A stretch of 55,500 nucleotides of DNA. Source: Bacillota bacterium (GTDB taxonomy: Bacteria; Bacillota; UBA994; UBA5500). The translations under genes and the position numbers were made by a program. Where the stretch lies: assembly GCA_023436245.1 (NCBI GenBank), contig JAEZJZ010000074.1:1-55500 (forward strand), given 5' to 3'. The notes below the pieces were generated by a model that saw only the letters and a program-made list of their open reading frames with translations, had not been told where the DNA came from and did not search any database. Shown piece by piece: positions 24,721 to 33,452 of this stretch (position 1 is the first letter of the stretch; each line of letters starts with the position of its first letter).

Positions 24721-25302
24721 GTGGACATCATCGACCAGAAACTGTTGCAGAAAGCCAAACGAGGAGATCGCTCGGCCTTTGCTGATCTGGTCGACAAGTA
24801 TCGCGACCGCATCTATGCCTATCTCTATCGCATGGTACACAGCCGCGAGGATGCTTTGGACTTGGCGCAGGAGACTTTCCTGCGCGTGTTTCGCAATCTG
24901 CACCATTTTCAACTAGGGCAGCCGTTCAAGCCCTGGCTCTATCGCATTGCCTGCAATCTGGCCATTGACCATCTGCGCAAGCAGCGTGATGTGATTTCTC
25001 TGGATGCTCCTCGCAATAACGAGGATGACTGGTTTCTGCAAGTTGCCGATGGCGGACCTGGTCCGGAAGGTCAACACGAACAGAGTGAGTTGGCTGATTA
25101 CTTGGCAGGTTTGATTCAGCAACTACCGGAGAGCTATCGCAGTGTAATTCTGCTCCGTCATGGGCAGGATCTGAGCTATCAAGAGATTGCGGAAATCCTG
25201 AATGTACCGGTAAGCACGGTTAAGACGCGGCTATTCCGAGCAAGAGAGGCACTGAGGCTAAAACTGATAGAGCAACGCCAATTATGGGAGGCAGAATGTT
25301 GA
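24721..25302 (+). CDS. sigW: ECF sigma factor, SigW-like
   Basis: The 193-residue protein has sigma region 2 (FADLVDKYRDRIYAYLYRMV...EDALDLAQETFLRVFRNL, with FKPWLYRIACNLAIDHLRKQ) and region 4 (LPESYRSVILLRHGQDLSYQEIAEIL...VSTVKTRLFRARE). It directs transcription under envelope stress in related organisms. The GTG start at 24721 lacks a strong Shine-Dalgarno (AGAGAGGG lies about 9 bases upstream). The anti-sigma gene overlaps its last bases. Placement before the cdaA block matches sigW in B. subtilis. Confidence 0.9.
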   Translation: MDIIDQKLLQKAKRGDRSAFADLVDKYRDRIYAYLYRMVHSREDALDLAQETFLRVFRNLHHFQLGQPFKPWLYRIACNLAIDHLRKQRDVISLDAPRNNEDDWFLQVADGGPGPEGQHEQSELADYLAGLIQQLPESYRSVILLRHGQDLSYQEIAEILNVPVSTVKTRLFRAREALRLKLIEQRQLWEAEC

Positions 25303-25904
25303 TGCAGTGTCAGGAAGCAAGACGCTTGTTGCACGACCTTGTAGATGATGATATCGACCAAGCGACTAAGGAACAACTGCAGCAGCACCTCGGGGATTGT
25401 CGCGAATGTCGTGAGGCGGAACGCTCGCTGCGTCAGACAGTGGACATGCTACAGGAGTTTTCGGTAGTGCAAGCCCCAGAGGGATTCACGGCCCAGTTGA
25501 TCGGGATCTTGCCCAGATCGAGTGGCCGCTTGATCAGTCGGGTGTTGTCGATCGCCGCTGCCTTGTTGTTGGTATTGGCTTCACCGGTCTACTTTTCAAA
25601 CACCCTTAGCCAGCCGCAGTTGATCTGTGGCGATCGCCAGGCCTCGATCGTTCAGGTTGACGGGCGTTTTGTCATTCCAGCCGATCAGACCGTGAATGGC
25701 AACATCACCGTTTACCGCAGCGATTTGCTGGTCCAGGGCAAGGTTATGGGCAATGTACAGGTGGTAGATGGCCGTTTGCAGCTGGACTCATCGAGCAGCA
25801 TTACCGGTCAAGTGTCGGAGCGTGCTTCGTCTGGCTCTCTGCGCATGAAGCTCGCTTTGGCTGAACTCTGGGAGGACATCGGCGGTTGGTTGTTCTTCAG
25901 ATAG
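25296..25904 (+). CDS. rsiW: Anti-sigma factor, RsiW-like, with beta-repeat ectodomain
   Basis: The 202-residue protein has a zinc-finger anti-sigma domain at the N-terminus (QHLGDCRECRE supplies the H-x3-C-x2-C ligands). One membrane helix follows (about residues 80-100, VLSIAAALLLVLASPVYF). The outer part has short beta-strand-like repeats (NGNITVYRSDLLVQGKVMGN...) resembling bactofilin-type polymer-forming domains rather than the usual RsiW ectodomain. The ATG at 25296 sits after GGGAGG and overlaps the sigma stop. The family is normally cleaved by proteases under stress. Confidence 0.85.
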   Translation: MLMQCQEARRLLHDLVDDDIDQATKEQLQQHLGDCRECREAERSLRQTVDMLQEFSVVQAPEGFTAQLIGILPRSSGRLISRVLSIAAALLLVLASPVYFSNTLSQPQLICGDRQASIVQVDGRFVIPADQTVNGNITVYRSDLLVQGKVMGNVQVVDGRLQLDSSSSITGQVSERASSGSLRMKLALAELWEDIGGWLFFR

Positions 25905-25991
25905 GCAGAGAAGGCCCGAGGAGGAAGGATAATCGTTCCTCTCTAGCCAATACTAAAGGCAGGGAGTCTGTCGTTTCAAGTGATCAAAACT

Positions 25992-26025
25992 GGCAGGATC
26001 CACGAGGGTCTTGCCTGTTTTTCTA
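25992..26025 (+). terminator. Terminator after the anti-sigma gene
   Basis: A GGCAGGATCC / GGGTCTTGCC stem with a 4-base loop and G-U pairs is followed by TGTTTTTC. It separates the sigma/anti-sigma transcript from the TPR gene. Confidence 0.7.
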
Positions 26026-26063
26026 TATCTGTAGCCAGAAGATAATTAAGGAGTGATAGATCG

Positions 26064-27473
26064 ATGGCCGAGAAAGAGCAGCCAAGTATTGAGAAGATCA
26101 TTGAGCTATGCGAAAAGGCGCTGCAGGAGAATCCTGACAACGCAACTGCCCATCATGACTTGGGCGTGGCCCTGTTCAACCGTCAGGATATCGACGGGGC
26201 GCTGGAACATCTGGGCAGGGCAACAGCCCTTGCCCCGAAGAGCGTACTCTCTCATTACCTCTTGGGCATTGCACAAGGTGAGAAGGGAATGCTGGACGAG
26301 GCCGTGGCCAGTTGGAAACGGGTCTTGGAGCTGGATAAGCGCAACGCTCAGCAGCTTAACGGCATGGCTCATTACTTCATCGGTAAGATCTATGGCCTTA
26401 AGGGTATGTGGGACGCGGCCGCGATGGAGTTTGGCCGCGCCGGCAAGATTATCCCCAAGAACTTCTTGGTGAAGAATGCGATGGCAGAGATTCATCTGGC
26501 GAAAGGGGATCTGAATGCCGCCAAGAGAGAGTGGCTAGAGTCTGCAGAGTTGAACCCGGAAGACCCGCGCGCGGCCATGAATGTCTGCGCCATTGCGCTG
26601 GATACAGGCGATTACCAACTAGCCATCGAGACTGGCCATCAGTTGATCGCGGCTGGCCACGACAGCGCAGCCGTCCGCTTCAACCTGGGCATTGCCAATC
26701 TGCGCATGGGGCGGCCCGACTCTGCCATTGAGCAACTGGAGCGGGCTGTGAAACTGGAGCCTACGGACCTAGACAGCAGGCTGAACCTGGGTGAGGCGCT
26801 GGTACGGAAGGGGCGCATTGATGAAGGTGTGAAGCACTGGGAACAGGCGGCTATGGACCATCCAGATTCGCCGCATCCTCTGTATAACATAGGCCTTACT
26901 TATGCGCAGAACGGTCTGTTGCAGCGGGCAGAGGAATACTGGGGTCAGGCGCTGCAACGCAAACCCGACTATCTGCCGGTGTTTGTTGCCAGAGGGTCCC
27001 AGTACGCAGAGCGCGGCCAATGGTCTGAGAGTCTGGATGCTTGGCAGCAAGCGCTGCTGATTGAGCCGGATGCGCTCCTGGTGCGGCTGAACATGATGAT
27101 CATTCATCTCCAGTCTGGGCAGTACGATCAGGCGCTGCAAACTGTCAGCGACAGCACCAAGGATAACCCGGATGTGCAGTTTGTGGGTGCCCTCTGCCGT
27201 CTTGCTGAGGGGCAGTTAGAAGCTGCATTCGCCACTTTAGCGGAGCTCAGGCAGAATCACGCTGAGGTCGTTCATCGTTATGCATCCTTGCTGCAGCAAC
27301 AGCAAGTGCGTCAGGCCTTGCAGGCAGCGGATCAGCCTTATCGGGAACTGGCTGATGCATTGCTTGCCGTTCCGGAAGATCATGTAGAGCCGGTAGCGGC
27401 AGAACCAGAAGCGGTGAAAGAAGAGAAGGACAAGGGCTTCTGGAATAGCCTGCTCAAGTCTCTCCGCAAATAG
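26064..27473 (+). CDS. Tetratricopeptide-repeat protein
   Basis: This 469-residue protein is mostly TPR repeats of the pattern A-x3-LG-x2-Y/F...A-x3-W/F-x2-A-L-x-LxP, about eleven in number (for example NATAHHDLGVALFNRQDIDG, SAAVRFNLGIANLRMGR, PHPLYNIGLTYAQNG). It ends in a lysine- and glutamate-rich tail. No signal peptide or membrane helix is seen, so it is probably a cytoplasmic scaffold. It interrupts the sigW-rsiW-cdaA order known from B. subtilis. Partner unknown. Confidence 0.85.
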   Translation: MAEKEQPSIEKIIELCEKALQENPDNATAHHDLGVALFNRQDIDGALEHLGRATALAPKSVLSHYLLGIAQGEKGMLDEAVASWKRVLELDKRNAQQLNGMAHYFIGKIYGLKGMWDAAAMEFGRAGKIIPKNFLVKNAMAEIHLAKGDLNAAKREWLESAELNPEDPRAAMNVCAIALDTGDYQLAIETGHQLIAAGHDSAAVRFNLGIANLRMGRPDSAIEQLERAVKLEPTDLDSRLNLGEALVRKGRIDEGVKHWEQAAMDHPDSPHPLYNIGLTYAQNGLLQRAEEYWGQALQRKPDYLPVFVARGSQYAERGQWSESLDAWQQALLIEPDALLVRLNMMIIHLQSGQYDQALQTVSDSTKDNPDVQFVGALCRLAEGQLEAAFATLAELRQNHAEVVHRYASLLQQQQVRQALQAADQPYRELADALLAVPEDHVEPVAAEPEAVKEEKDKGFWNSLLKSLRK

Positions 27474-27528
27474 ACAGGAACTCGAGCCTGGGGGTTGCTC
27501 TGCTAGGGCCCCGGCTTGCGTAGCAGAG

Positions 27529-27555
27529 ACCGGGGGAAATGCCCCGGTTTCTTTT
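27529..27555 (+). terminator. Terminator after the TPR gene
   Basis: A 7-bp stem ACCGGGG/CCCCGGT (27529-27535 and 27542-27548) is followed by TTCTTTT. Confidence 0.82.
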
Positions 27556-27648
27556 ACTGGAGAGAGTTTCACCGTCGACACCAAATCGCTATTTCTGACA
27601 GTGGACATGTATTATACTAGTGCTGTGTACCATCTAGGACTACCATAA

Positions 27649-27732
27649 GGCGTCAAGTCTCAGTCCAAAGCAACTCAACGAGTTGCTTTGGGTATCACTA
27701 GGCCTTGCCTTCTTGGTTTGAGACTTGACGCC
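27649..27732. repeat. Inverted-repeat element GGCGTCAAGTCTCA, copy 1
   Basis: The 84-bp element is bounded by GGCGTCAAGTCTCA and its complement TGAGACTTGACGCC. The inside holds a small hairpin (AAGCAACTC/GAGTTGCTT) and GGGTATCACTAGGCCTTGCC. The flanking ACTAGTGCTG...ACTACCAT is repeated before copy 2, so a unit of about 120 bp was duplicated in tandem. Confidence 0.85.
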
Positions 27733-27767
27733 GTACTAGTGCTGGGTGACATCTAAAGCTACCATTG

Positions 27768-27837
27768 GGCGTCAAGTCTCAGTCCAATTGCTTTGGGTAT
27801 CACTAGGCCTTGCTTTTTCAGTTTGAGACTTGACGCC
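27768..27837. repeat. Inverted-repeat element GGCGTCAAGTCTCA, copy 2
   Basis: This shorter 70-bp copy keeps both terminal arms and the TTGCTTTGGGTATCACTAGG core but lacks the inner hairpin arm of copy 1. It ends 60 bp before the cdaA start and so lies in the cdaA leader. The 27474-27897 gap holds these two copies, a terminator and no gene. Confidence 0.85.
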
Positions 27838-27897
27838 GTAGTCATTGGCAACCGTTACCGGAGCGCCATGCCGTCTGTTGGCTTGGGGGGTGGGCAA

Positions 27898-28731
27898 TTG
27901 CTTTCCAGAATCATCGAAGCAGTGATGCAGATAAATTTCCTGGATATCTTGGACATACTCATCGTCTACTTCGTAATCTACCGCTTGATCATTCTGATCC
28001 GCGACACACGTGCCGTGCAGTTGATCAAGGGCTTATTGTTGCTGCTTTCAGCCACAGTGGTCAGTGGTAGGCTAGGGCTGTGGACAATTAACTGGCTGCT
28101 CAGTCAGACGATTGCCGCGGGCTTGATCGCCGTTCCCATCGTCTTTTGGCCGGAACTGCGTCGCGCTCTGGAACAGCTTGGCCGCACCCGACTGCTGGGG
28201 CAGCGCATCTCTTTTGCCTCGTCCGATGAGGATGACGGTTTGGAGCAGGCCATCACTCAGCTGGTGACCAGCTTCAGTATCCTGAGCAAGAACAAGATCG
28301 GGGCACTGGTCGTCTGGGAAAGGGAGACCGGCTTGAGCGAGTTCGCTGAAACAGGGACCAGACTTGATGCCCTGGTCAGCAGTGAGCTGTTGACCAATAC
28401 CTTCATTCCCAACACTCCCTTGCATGATGGCGCGGTGATCATCCGGCGCGGCCGCATGCTTGCCGCTGGCTGCTATCTGCCGTTATCCAGCAATCCGTAC
28501 TTGGACAAGGAGCTCGGTACACGGCATCGGGCTGCCATCGGCGTGACGGAGGAGACTGATGCGTTGGCTGTGATCGTTTCCGAGGAAACGGGCACTATCT
28601 CCATTGCCATGAAGGGGCAGATTGACCGTCACCTGGACCCGAAGGCGTTGCAGGAGAAGCTGAAGGAAGAGCTGGTCCCGCAGAAGACGAACGCGTTCTG
28701 GAACTGGAGGTCGGCTAAGCATGAGGAATAA
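27898..28731 (+). CDS. cdaA: Diadenylate cyclase CdaA
   Basis: The 277-residue membrane enzyme makes cyclic di-AMP from two ATP. About three N-terminal transmembrane helices (FLDILDILIVYFVIYRLIILI onwards) precede the DAC domain with catalytic DGA (TPLHDGAVII) and RHR (GTRHRAAIGV) motifs and VIVSEETG. The TTG at 27898 after GGGGGGTGGG gives the usual family length; the frame is open further upstream into a repeat element, and ATG 27868 or 27925 are alternatives. It overlaps cdaR, its membrane regulator, and is followed by glmM, whose product inhibits CdaA in other Bacillota. Confidence 0.92.
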   Translation: MLSRIIEAVMQINFLDILDILIVYFVIYRLIILIRDTRAVQLIKGLLLLLSATVVSGRLGLWTINWLLSQTIAAGLIAVPIVFWPELRRALEQLGRTRLLGQRISFASSDEDDGLEQAITQLVTSFSILSKNKIGALVVWERETGLSEFAETGTRLDALVSSELLTNTFIPNTPLHDGAVIIRRGRMLAAGCYLPLSSNPYLDKELGTRHRAAIGVTEETDALAVIVSEETGTISIAMKGQIDRHLDPKALQEKLKEELVPQKTNAFWNWRSAKHEE

Positions 28732-29641
28732 TCCCTTTCGGCACAACCTGACCAATCATGTGCTGGCGGCACTGCTGGCCATCCTGCTCTGGTCATATGT
28801 GAAGACGGCGGACGTGGTTTCTCCCTCTGACGTGAGCCGAGCTTATTCCGATGTCGCGTTGGAAGTGCGGAATGTGGCAGCAAGCCTGCAGGTGACCAAC
28901 GCCTTGCCGCAGACGATCACGGTGACCATCCGGGGAGCGGTCAATGAGGTAGACAAAGTGACGCGCGAGAACCTAATCGCTTACCTGGATTTATCCAATG
29001 CCAGAGCTGGAGCCGGTCAGTACGTGGTGAAGCTAGGAGTGCCCGCAAACATCAGCGCAACTGCCAGTCCGGCACGGCTGGAAGTTCACTTGGAGCGATT
29101 GATGGCAGTTGATGTCAACCTGCAACCAGCGGGGGACCTTATCATTGAGGGCGGCCAGCTGTTGGTCGCAGAGCCAGCGAGCACTTTCGTGCGCATCAGC
29201 GGCGTGGAGAGTCAAGTGGAGCGGGTGCGCCAAGCAGTAGTCAGGACCAACTGGCAAGAGACACAGCCGGGCGCTAGCCTCAGTCTGCCCGTCACCCTGC
29301 TGGATGCTAACGGGCAGGAAATTACTGGTCTAGAGACCACTCCCAACGTGATTGAGACGACCGTTCACCGCTACGCTGGCAGACAGCTGCAGGTGGTGGT
29401 TCCGACCGAGGGGGAGTTGGCTGCGAACTTGCGTCTGGTGGCCATCACACCCGAACCGGCTGTCGTGATCGCTTACGGTCCGGTGGAGTTCCTGGATACA
29501 ATAGAGGCTGTGTCCACCACTGCGGTAAACTTGAGTGGGATCAGAGCCAGCGGCAAACGAGACCTGGATCTGGTGATGCCGGAAGGGGTGCTCGCTCTCT
29601 CCAGTGAGGTCGTTTCGGTGCGGATACAGACTGAGCCGTAG
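28721..29641 (+). CDS. cdaR: CdaA regulator, YbbR-domain protein
   Basis: The 306-residue protein has one N-terminal membrane helix (residues 13-27, VLAALLAILLWSYV) and an extracytoplasmic region with YbbR-type repeats (for example ALPQTITVTIRGAVNEVDKV and DVNLQPAGDLIIEGGQLL, with VRISGVESQVERVRQA). It modulates diadenylate cyclase activity in Bacillus. Its start lies 11 bp inside cdaA, so the two are translationally coupled. Confidence 0.88.
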   Translation: MRNNPFRHNLTNHVLAALLAILLWSYVKTADVVSPSDVSRAYSDVALEVRNVAASLQVTNALPQTITVTIRGAVNEVDKVTRENLIAYLDLSNARAGAGQYVVKLGVPANISATASPARLEVHLERLMAVDVNLQPAGDLIIEGGQLLVAEPASTFVRISGVESQVERVRQAVVRTNWQETQPGASLSLPVTLLDANGQEITGLETTPNVIETTVHRYAGRQLQVVVPTEGELAANLRLVAITPEPAVVIAYGPVEFLDTIEAVSTTAVNLSGIRASGKRDLDLVMPEGVLALSSEVVSVRIQTEP

Positions 29642-29766
29642 CCTGACTGGCAGAACTCCGCACACTGCATATACTAAGGCATCAAGAATCTCAATTGACA
29701 GCGCACTCACACATGAAACACAGCGGTTCGCTCGGCATATCTGTCGGACCGAAAAGGAGAAGTTTA

Positions 29767-31104
29767 ATGGCACGTAGATTTGGCACCGATGGGGTGCGTG
29801 GAATAGCGAACATCGAGCTGACACCCGAGCTGGCCTTCCAGTTGGGCCGGGCGGGAGCCCACGTGTTGACCAAGCACAGACAACCCGACTCCAGCACGCG
29901 CCTACTGGTCGGCAAAGACACCAGGTTGTCCGGTGATATGCTGGAGGCTGCTCTGGTGGCCGGAATCCTGTCGGTGGGCGCAGACGCCCACCTGGTTGGC
30001 GTTCTGCCGACGCCAGGCGTCGCATACCTGACAGCTCACCAGAACATGGACGCTGGCGTGATGATCTCTGCTTCCCACAATCCGGCTGCGGACAACGGCA
30101 TCAAGTTCTTCTCGCAGGATGGACACAAGTTGCCGGACCAACTAGAGGACGAAATTGAGTATTACCTGGATCATCCCGGCTTGCTGCCCAGGCCGAAGGG
30201 AGATAGCGTCGGTCGCGTGGTGGCAGTCACCGATTGGCAGGTTCACTATCTGCGGTATCTAGAGGGTCTGGCCGAGCAATCGTTGGCAGGATTGCATGTG
30301 GTGTTGGATTGCGCCAATGGTGCGGCGTCACAGTTGGCACCGGTGTTGTTTCGGCACTTGGGGGCAGAGGTGACGGCGATCAACGCGTCGCCAAACGGGC
30401 TGAACATCAACGATGGCTGCGGCTCTACTCACTTGGAGGGACTCCGTCAAACCGTTGTGTCAGAGCAGGCCGACTTGGGATTGGCCTTCGACGGTGACGC
30501 TGACCGCCTGCTGGCAGTCGATCATCTGGGGCATGCTGTGGACGGAGACGCCATCATGGCCATCTGCGCTCTGCACCTGCAGTCAGAGGGACGTCTGCAG
30601 AACAACCTGCTGGTGGCCACCGTGATGAGCAATTTGGGCCTGGAGCAAGCCATGCGCCAGCACGGCATAGAGCTTCTGCGGGCCAAGGTGGGTGATCGTT
30701 ATGTTCTGGCCATGATGCAGGAGAGAGCAGCGGCTCTTGGCGGGGAGCAATCCGGTCACATCATCTTCTCCGAGCACAGCACCACGGGCGACGGGTTGTT
30801 GACAGCTTTGCAGTTGACTCAAATTGTTGCCAATGCCAATAGTCGCTTGTCTGATCTGGCTGCCGTTATGCAGCCGCTCCCACAGGTGTTGCAGAGCGTG
30901 CGCGTACATGAAAAGTCCATTGCTGAGACGCCAGCTGTGCGAGCAGCCATTGCCACGGTCGAGCAGACACTGCGCCAAGACGGCCGCATCCTGGTGCGAC
31001 CATCTGGAACAGAGCCGGTTGTGCGCGTGATGGTGGAGGCCGAATCGAAGGCGCTAGCCGAAGATATGGTGGCCCTGGTGGTTGCCGCCCTGGAGGGCAA
31101 ATAG
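29767..31104 (+). CDS. glmM: Phosphoglucosamine mutase
   Basis: The 445-residue enzyme converts glucosamine-6-phosphate to glucosamine-1-phosphate for peptidoglycan precursors. It begins MARRFGTDGVRGIAN. The phosphoserine loop is MISASHNPAADNG (S103), the metal-binding loop AFDGDADRLLAVD and the sugar-binding GGEQSGHIIF; the phosphate-binding VRPSGTEPVVRVMVE is near the end. The ATG at 29767 follows AAAAGGAG; the frame extends to 29695 without similarity. It is linked to cdaA and glmS as in B. subtilis. Confidence 0.96.
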   Translation: MARRFGTDGVRGIANIELTPELAFQLGRAGAHVLTKHRQPDSSTRLLVGKDTRLSGDMLEAALVAGILSVGADAHLVGVLPTPGVAYLTAHQNMDAGVMISASHNPAADNGIKFFSQDGHKLPDQLEDEIEYYLDHPGLLPRPKGDSVGRVVAVTDWQVHYLRYLEGLAEQSLAGLHVVLDCANGAASQLAPVLFRHLGAEVTAINASPNGLNINDGCGSTHLEGLRQTVVSEQADLGLAFDGDADRLLAVDHLGHAVDGDAIMAICALHLQSEGRLQNNLLVATVMSNLGLEQAMRQHGIELLRAKVGDRYVLAMMQERAAALGGEQSGHIIFSEHSTTGDGLLTALQLTQIVANANSRLSDLAAVMQPLPQVLQSVRVHEKSIAETPAVRAAIATVEQTLRQDGRILVRPSGTEPVVRVMVEAESKALAEDMVALVVAALEGK

Positions 31105-31130
31105 CGGGACAGGGGGACGGTTCGTTGTCC
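31105..31130. repeat. REP-like palindrome GGGACAGGGGGACGGTTC
   Basis: Just after the glmM stop, GGGACA and TGTCCC flank GGGGGACGGTTCGT. The core GGGGACGGTTC also occurs after truA at 19899. It resembles dispersed REP-like sequences of Bacillota. It might also act as a weak hairpin in the glmM-glmS spacer. Confidence 0.5.
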
Positions 31131-31289
31131 CACGTGCCCCCAGCGCTCAGAATGACGCCGGAAAGAGAACTACGGTCGGGACGACACTGCGAACGATTCA
31201 GGAGAATCTTCAGGAAGCCCTTAGCGTGAGAGGAGGTGGTGTGGGTAGTTGCAGTCGCACTGGAAGGGAGGGAAATGAGGGCAAGGTAG

Positions 31290-31435
31290 AAAAGGCGCCA
31301 GGGCTCCCGCTTGGGGAGTTGACGAGGAAGGGGTTTTATCGAAGTATTCGGCGGATATACCCCTCGGTTTGCCTGACCCGTAAGGCTATGCGTCAAAGCT
31401 GGAGAGTGATCTCCAGGACAAAGCGCTAGTTGCAG
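31290..31435 (+). ncRNA. glmS ribozyme-riboswitch
   Basis: The glmS ribozyme cleaves its own mRNA when it binds glucosamine-6-phosphate, shutting down GlmS synthesis. The conserved core is readable: the cleavage site lies 5' of GCGCCAG (between 31294 and 31295), followed by GTTGACGAGGAAGGGG, TTTATCGAA, TTCGGCGGAT and the accessory P4 hairpin CTGGAGagtgATCTCCAG. It is in the 384-bp leader between glmM and glmS. Class identification rests on known core sequence; the exact 3' limit is approximate. Confidence 0.93.
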
Positions 31436-31488
31436 GCAGCGAAAGACGCTGACTCAGAAGTCAGCGAATGAAGGAGCGATCATCGCCT

Positions 31489-33318
31489 ATGTGTGGCATC
31501 GTTGGATATATCGGCGGGCGACAAGCACTGCCTGTTATTTTGGATGGTTTGCATCGACTGGAGTATCGGGGTTATGATTCGGCTGGCGTGGTCATCCTGG
31601 AAAATGGCGAGGCCAAGATGAAGAAAGCAGTGGGGAGGTTGTCGGTGCTCGAGGGACAGCTTCCAGAACCGCGCTGGACTGGGGCTGCCGGCATTGGCCA
31701 CACTCGTTGGGCCAGCCATGGGCGTCCGTCAGACCAGAACAGTCATCCGCATACTGATCCGGATGACAAGTTCTTTGTGGTTCACAACGGCATCATCGAG
31801 AACTACCGCGAACTGAGGGCATGGCTTGCCGCAAGAGGACACGTGTTCCGTTCAGAGACTGACACGGAAGTTGTCCCGCACTTGATTGCCGAGTATTACG
31901 AGGGCGATGTAGAGGCGGCTTTTGCCAAAGCGGTTGGGCGCTTGCGCGGTGCTTTTGCGCTGGTTCTGGCCACGGCACTGCATCCTGACGCGATCTACGC
32001 CTATCGCAAGGATAGCCCACTGGTGGTTGGGCAGGCGGAAGGGGAGAGCTTCCTGGCTTCCGATATCCCAGCCCTGCTGCCCTATACCCGAGACGTATAC
32101 CTTCTGGATGATGGCGAGATGGTGATCCTCACCCGGGACGGGATCACGATCAAGGCAAATGGTCAGCCAGTGAACAAACCGGTCTATCACGTCACCTGGG
32201 ATCCGATTGCCGCTGAAAAAGGTGGATATGAGCACTTCATGCTCAAGGAGATTCACGAGCAGCCAAAGGCGCTGCGTGACACCTTCACCGGCCGTCTGGG
32301 CACAGACCCCGGTCAGGCGGTGAGTCTGCCGGAGCTCGGGCTGACAGCAGACACTGTGAGGAACATCAAGCGGCTCTATATCGTTGCCTGTGGCACGTCT
32401 TATCACGCCGGCTTGGTGGGGAAGTATGCAATTGAGCGCTTGGCCAGGCTGAAGGTGGAAGTCGATCTGGCATCCGAATTCCGCTACCGCGATCCTCTGT
32501 TGGATGATCAAACCGTGGTGCTGGTGATCAGTCAGTCCGGGGAGACAGCCGACACCTTGGCTGCCTTGCGCGAAGCCAAGCGCCAGGGCTGCCCAGTTTG
32601 GGCGATCACCAACGTGGTCGGCTCCAGTGTGGCGCGCGAAGCTGATGCGGTCATGGCTACCTGGGCTGGACCCGAGATCGCAGTGGCCTCTACTAAGGCT
32701 TATACTACCCAGTTGGTCACCCTCTTGCTGTTGGCTATACACTTAGCCGAACTGACCGGAGCTGCTACGCCGGATGTTCTGGACGAGGTGACCAGAGGGT
32801 TGCGCGCCCTCCCCGGGCAAGTGGAAAGCGCCCTGCAGGATCCGGCTGCTCTGCAGCAACTGGCCAAGGAGATCGCCATACATGAAGACGTTTTCTTCAT
32901 CGGCCGGGGCCTCGACTACGTTGCATCCCTGGAAGCAGCGCTTAAGCTGAAGGAGATCTCCTATATCCACGCCGAGGCGTTGGCTGCCGGGGAACTGAAG
33001 CACGGAACCCTCGCTCTGATCACCACCGGTACGCCGGTGATCTGCCTGGTTACCCAGCCTGACCTGCAGGAGAAGATGGCCAGCAATATTGAGGAAGTGC
33101 TGGCGCGGGATGCAGAGACGCTGGTCGTGGACACGATTGGCGGGGAGCAAGTTGAGCGGTTGGCCCATTTGCGATTGGCACTGCCCAAGGTGCACCCGAT
33201 GCTCGCCCCCATCTTGGCCATTGTGCCCCTGCAGTTGCTCGCCTATTACGTGGCTACAGAGCGTGGGTGTGACGTGGATAAGCCGCGCAATCTGGCCAAG
33301 AGCGTGACAATCGAGTAG
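31489..33318 (+). CDS. glmS: Glutamine-fructose-6-phosphate aminotransferase
   Basis: This 609-residue enzyme makes glucosamine-6-phosphate. The N-terminal glutaminase starts MCGIVGYIGG, with Cys2 becoming the nucleophile after Met removal, and contains GIGHTRWASHG. The isomerase half has two SIS domains (ACGTSYHAG, SQSGETADTLAAL, EALAAGELKHGTLALI) and ends DKPRNLAKSVTIE. The ATG at 31489 follows GAAGGAG; an upstream in-frame start would bury the nucleophile. Expression is controlled by the glmS ribozyme just upstream. Confidence 0.97.
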   Translation: MCGIVGYIGGRQALPVILDGLHRLEYRGYDSAGVVILENGEAKMKKAVGRLSVLEGQLPEPRWTGAAGIGHTRWASHGRPSDQNSHPHTDPDDKFFVVHNGIIENYRELRAWLAARGHVFRSETDTEVVPHLIAEYYEGDVEAAFAKAVGRLRGAFALVLATALHPDAIYAYRKDSPLVVGQAEGESFLASDIPALLPYTRDVYLLDDGEMVILTRDGITIKANGQPVNKPVYHVTWDPIAAEKGGYEHFMLKEIHEQPKALRDTFTGRLGTDPGQAVSLPELGLTADTVRNIKRLYIVACGTSYHAGLVGKYAIERLARLKVEVDLASEFRYRDPLLDDQTVVLVISQSGETADTLAALREAKRQGCPVWAITNVVGSSVAREADAVMATWAGPEIAVASTKAYTTQLVTLLLLAIHLAELTGAATPDVLDEVTRGLRALPGQVESALQDPAALQQLAKEIAIHEDVFFIGRGLDYVASLEAALKLKEISYIHAEALAAGELKHGTLALITTGTPVICLVTQPDLQEKMASNIEEVLARDAETLVVDTIGGEQVERLAHLRLALPKVHPMLAPILAIVPLQLLAYYVATERGCDVDKPRNLAKSVTIE

Positions 33319-33400
33319 TTGGCGCGAGGCGCCGTCTGCAGCAACCGGCAGAGTTGCGTTTTGCAGACTTGCGATCTCGAGATTCCTGCTTGTCTTCTCA

Positions 33401-33434
33401 GAAGGCTTTGGTGTTGACCAAGGCCTTCTTTTTT
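33401..33434 (+). terminator. Intrinsic terminator after glmS
   Basis: A 12-bp stem (GAAGGCTTTGGT/ACCAAGGCCTTC, loop GTTG) is followed by six T residues. Confidence 0.92.
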
Positions 33435-33452
33435 GGCTTCCCCTTGCTCCTC

